64,000 nt of DNA, from NCBI RefSeq assembly GCF_016463295.1, contig NZ_JAEMRO010000004.1, positions 1-64,000 of the forward strand, written 5' to 3'. The translations under genes and the position numbers were made by a program. Within the stretch, counting starts at the first letter, position 1, and every line of letters begins with the position of its first letter. The DNA comes from Brevundimonas sp. (GTDB taxonomy: Bacteria; Pseudomonadota; Alphaproteobacteria; Caulobacterales; Caulobacteraceae). Shown piece by piece: positions 63,647 to 64,000 of this stretch. Under the pieces are notes generated by a model. The model was not told the DNA's origin. It saw only the letters and a program-made list of their open reading frames with translations, and did not search any database.

Positions 63647-63831
63647 AGGCGCGGATGGATGCGGACCGCGCTGCGGCAACCCAGTTTTCTCGCCTCTCGG
63701 CAAAAGCGTTTGGCCAGGCGCACGGCCTGACCCCGTGTCGGCAGACGGGCCTTGCAGCCGCGAACCTGGACGACCCAGTGATCGTCTTCCGGCAGGACTT
63801 CATACAGGCGCGGGGCGAGGATGTGTTCCAT
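63583..63831 (-). CDS. Possible small DUF2188-like protein
   Basis: An 82-aa frame whose first 60 residues look like DUF2188: LYEVLPEDDHWVVQVRGCKA, then TRGQAVRLAKRFCREARKLG, with the aromatic strand and following helix of that fold. The last 20 residues run over the end of the convergent hydrolase gene, overlapping by 64 bp, and look like poor protein. No good ribosome binding site precedes the ATG at 63831 or an alternative at 63858. The opposite-strand frame is less convincing. I call it with caution. Confidence 0.45.
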   Translation of the reverse strand: MEHILAPRLYEVLPEDDHWVVQVRGCKARLPTRGQAVRLAKRFCREARKLGCRSAVRIHPRLQSRSARNARSNALTSEGLSC

Positions 63832-63920
63832 GCCCGGCAGGATGCGTCCGGCCAGCATAAGGGCGCGATATCGAACAGAGCCGCGCAGATAAGGGCCGCG
63901 TAAACATCACCTCTTCCGCT

Positions 63921-63945
63921 CATCCCGGCGAAAGCCGGGACCCAG
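63921..63945. repeat. Intergenic palindrome (ATCCCGGCGAAAGCCGGG type)
   Basis: TCCCGGC, loop GAAA, GCCGGGA: a 7-bp stem with a GNRA tetraloop, followed by CCCAG. Elements of this wording are dispersed widely in alphaproteobacterial genomes. This is the only copy I see in the window, 75 bp past the last candidate gene. Confidence 0.6.
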
Positions 63946-64000
63946 AGCTTTGGGTGATGAGAAGAATGTCACCGGACATTTCGCCAGTCCTGAAACACTG

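Noticed and set aside
63606-63923. A 105-codon minus-strand frame at the right end
   Set aside because: It overlaps the more protein-like DUF2188-type frame, is Cys/Arg/Ser-rich without pattern, and runs into the hydrolase gene.

Overview
The window is about 64 kb of high-GC alphaproteobacterial chromosome. A PodJ-type polar organiser, near-consensus CtrA boxes, a CcrM-type GANTC site, PhaR, a group IV ornithine decarboxylase and the orders rimP-nusA-ylxR-infB and rpmH-rnpA-yidC-yihA point to Caulobacterales. Brevundimonas is my best guess, by inference only. There is no rRNA operon, prophage, transposase or CRISPR array; one tRNA gene is present. Nearly all of it is core chromosome, with a few accessory islets.

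Layout. 1-10.6 kb: a GT4 glycosyltransferase, putA, a small lipoprotein, a Tat-exported ChaN/TIKI-like protein, HMG-CoA lyase coupled to an ArnT-like GT39, a divergent polyprenyl-phosphate GT2 and a membrane protein. 10.8-14 kb: phaR with a small partner, a hemolysin III-like protein and a thiolase. 14-21 kb: a decarboxylase, phnC with a fused phnD-phnE gene, a DUF2125 protein, a chorismate-mutase-like protein and hisC. 21-24.4 kb: a secreted isochorismatase-like hydrolase with a divergent AraC regulator, then a TIGR02186/TauE pair. 24.5-32.4 kb: podJ, two small genes, argF and argD split by an opposing lipoprotein gene, and a secreted protein. 32.4-38.8 kb: a REP-like inverted repeat and infB-ylxR-nusA-rimP, whose leader carries a sigma-70-like promoter followed by a terminator-like hairpin. 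38.8-42.8 kb: a phosphatase, trmB, a low-GC islet with a JAMM-motif protein and an overlapping secreted partner, metK behind a 24-bp palindrome, and tRNA-Thr(CGU). 42.8-48.6 kb: hemD-hemC, divergent from tsaD-gpsA-ubiA-DUF3298. 48.6-55.8 kb: a three-gene unit with two paralogous 2OG-Fe(II) oxygenases around a quinone oxidoreductase, an isoaspartyl peptidase, a lipoprotein, and acnA divergent from a pirin with a Fur-like box between them. 56.7-64 kb: a coiled-coil secreted protein, a histidine kinase coupled to a TVP38 protein, rpmH-rnpA-yidC-yihA, an epoxide-hydrolase-like enzyme and a possible DUF2188 gene.

The most novel-looking locus is 40063-41333: a small JAMM-motif protein with a flexible N-terminus, a downstream secreted protein overlapping it, depressed GC and a nine-G tract in its upstream region. 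It has the shape of a stand-alone effector/immunity pair. Other points worth following are the PhnD-PhnE single-chain fusion, the rimP-nusA leader attenuator, a probable CTG start for hemD, and the palindrome in the metK promoter.
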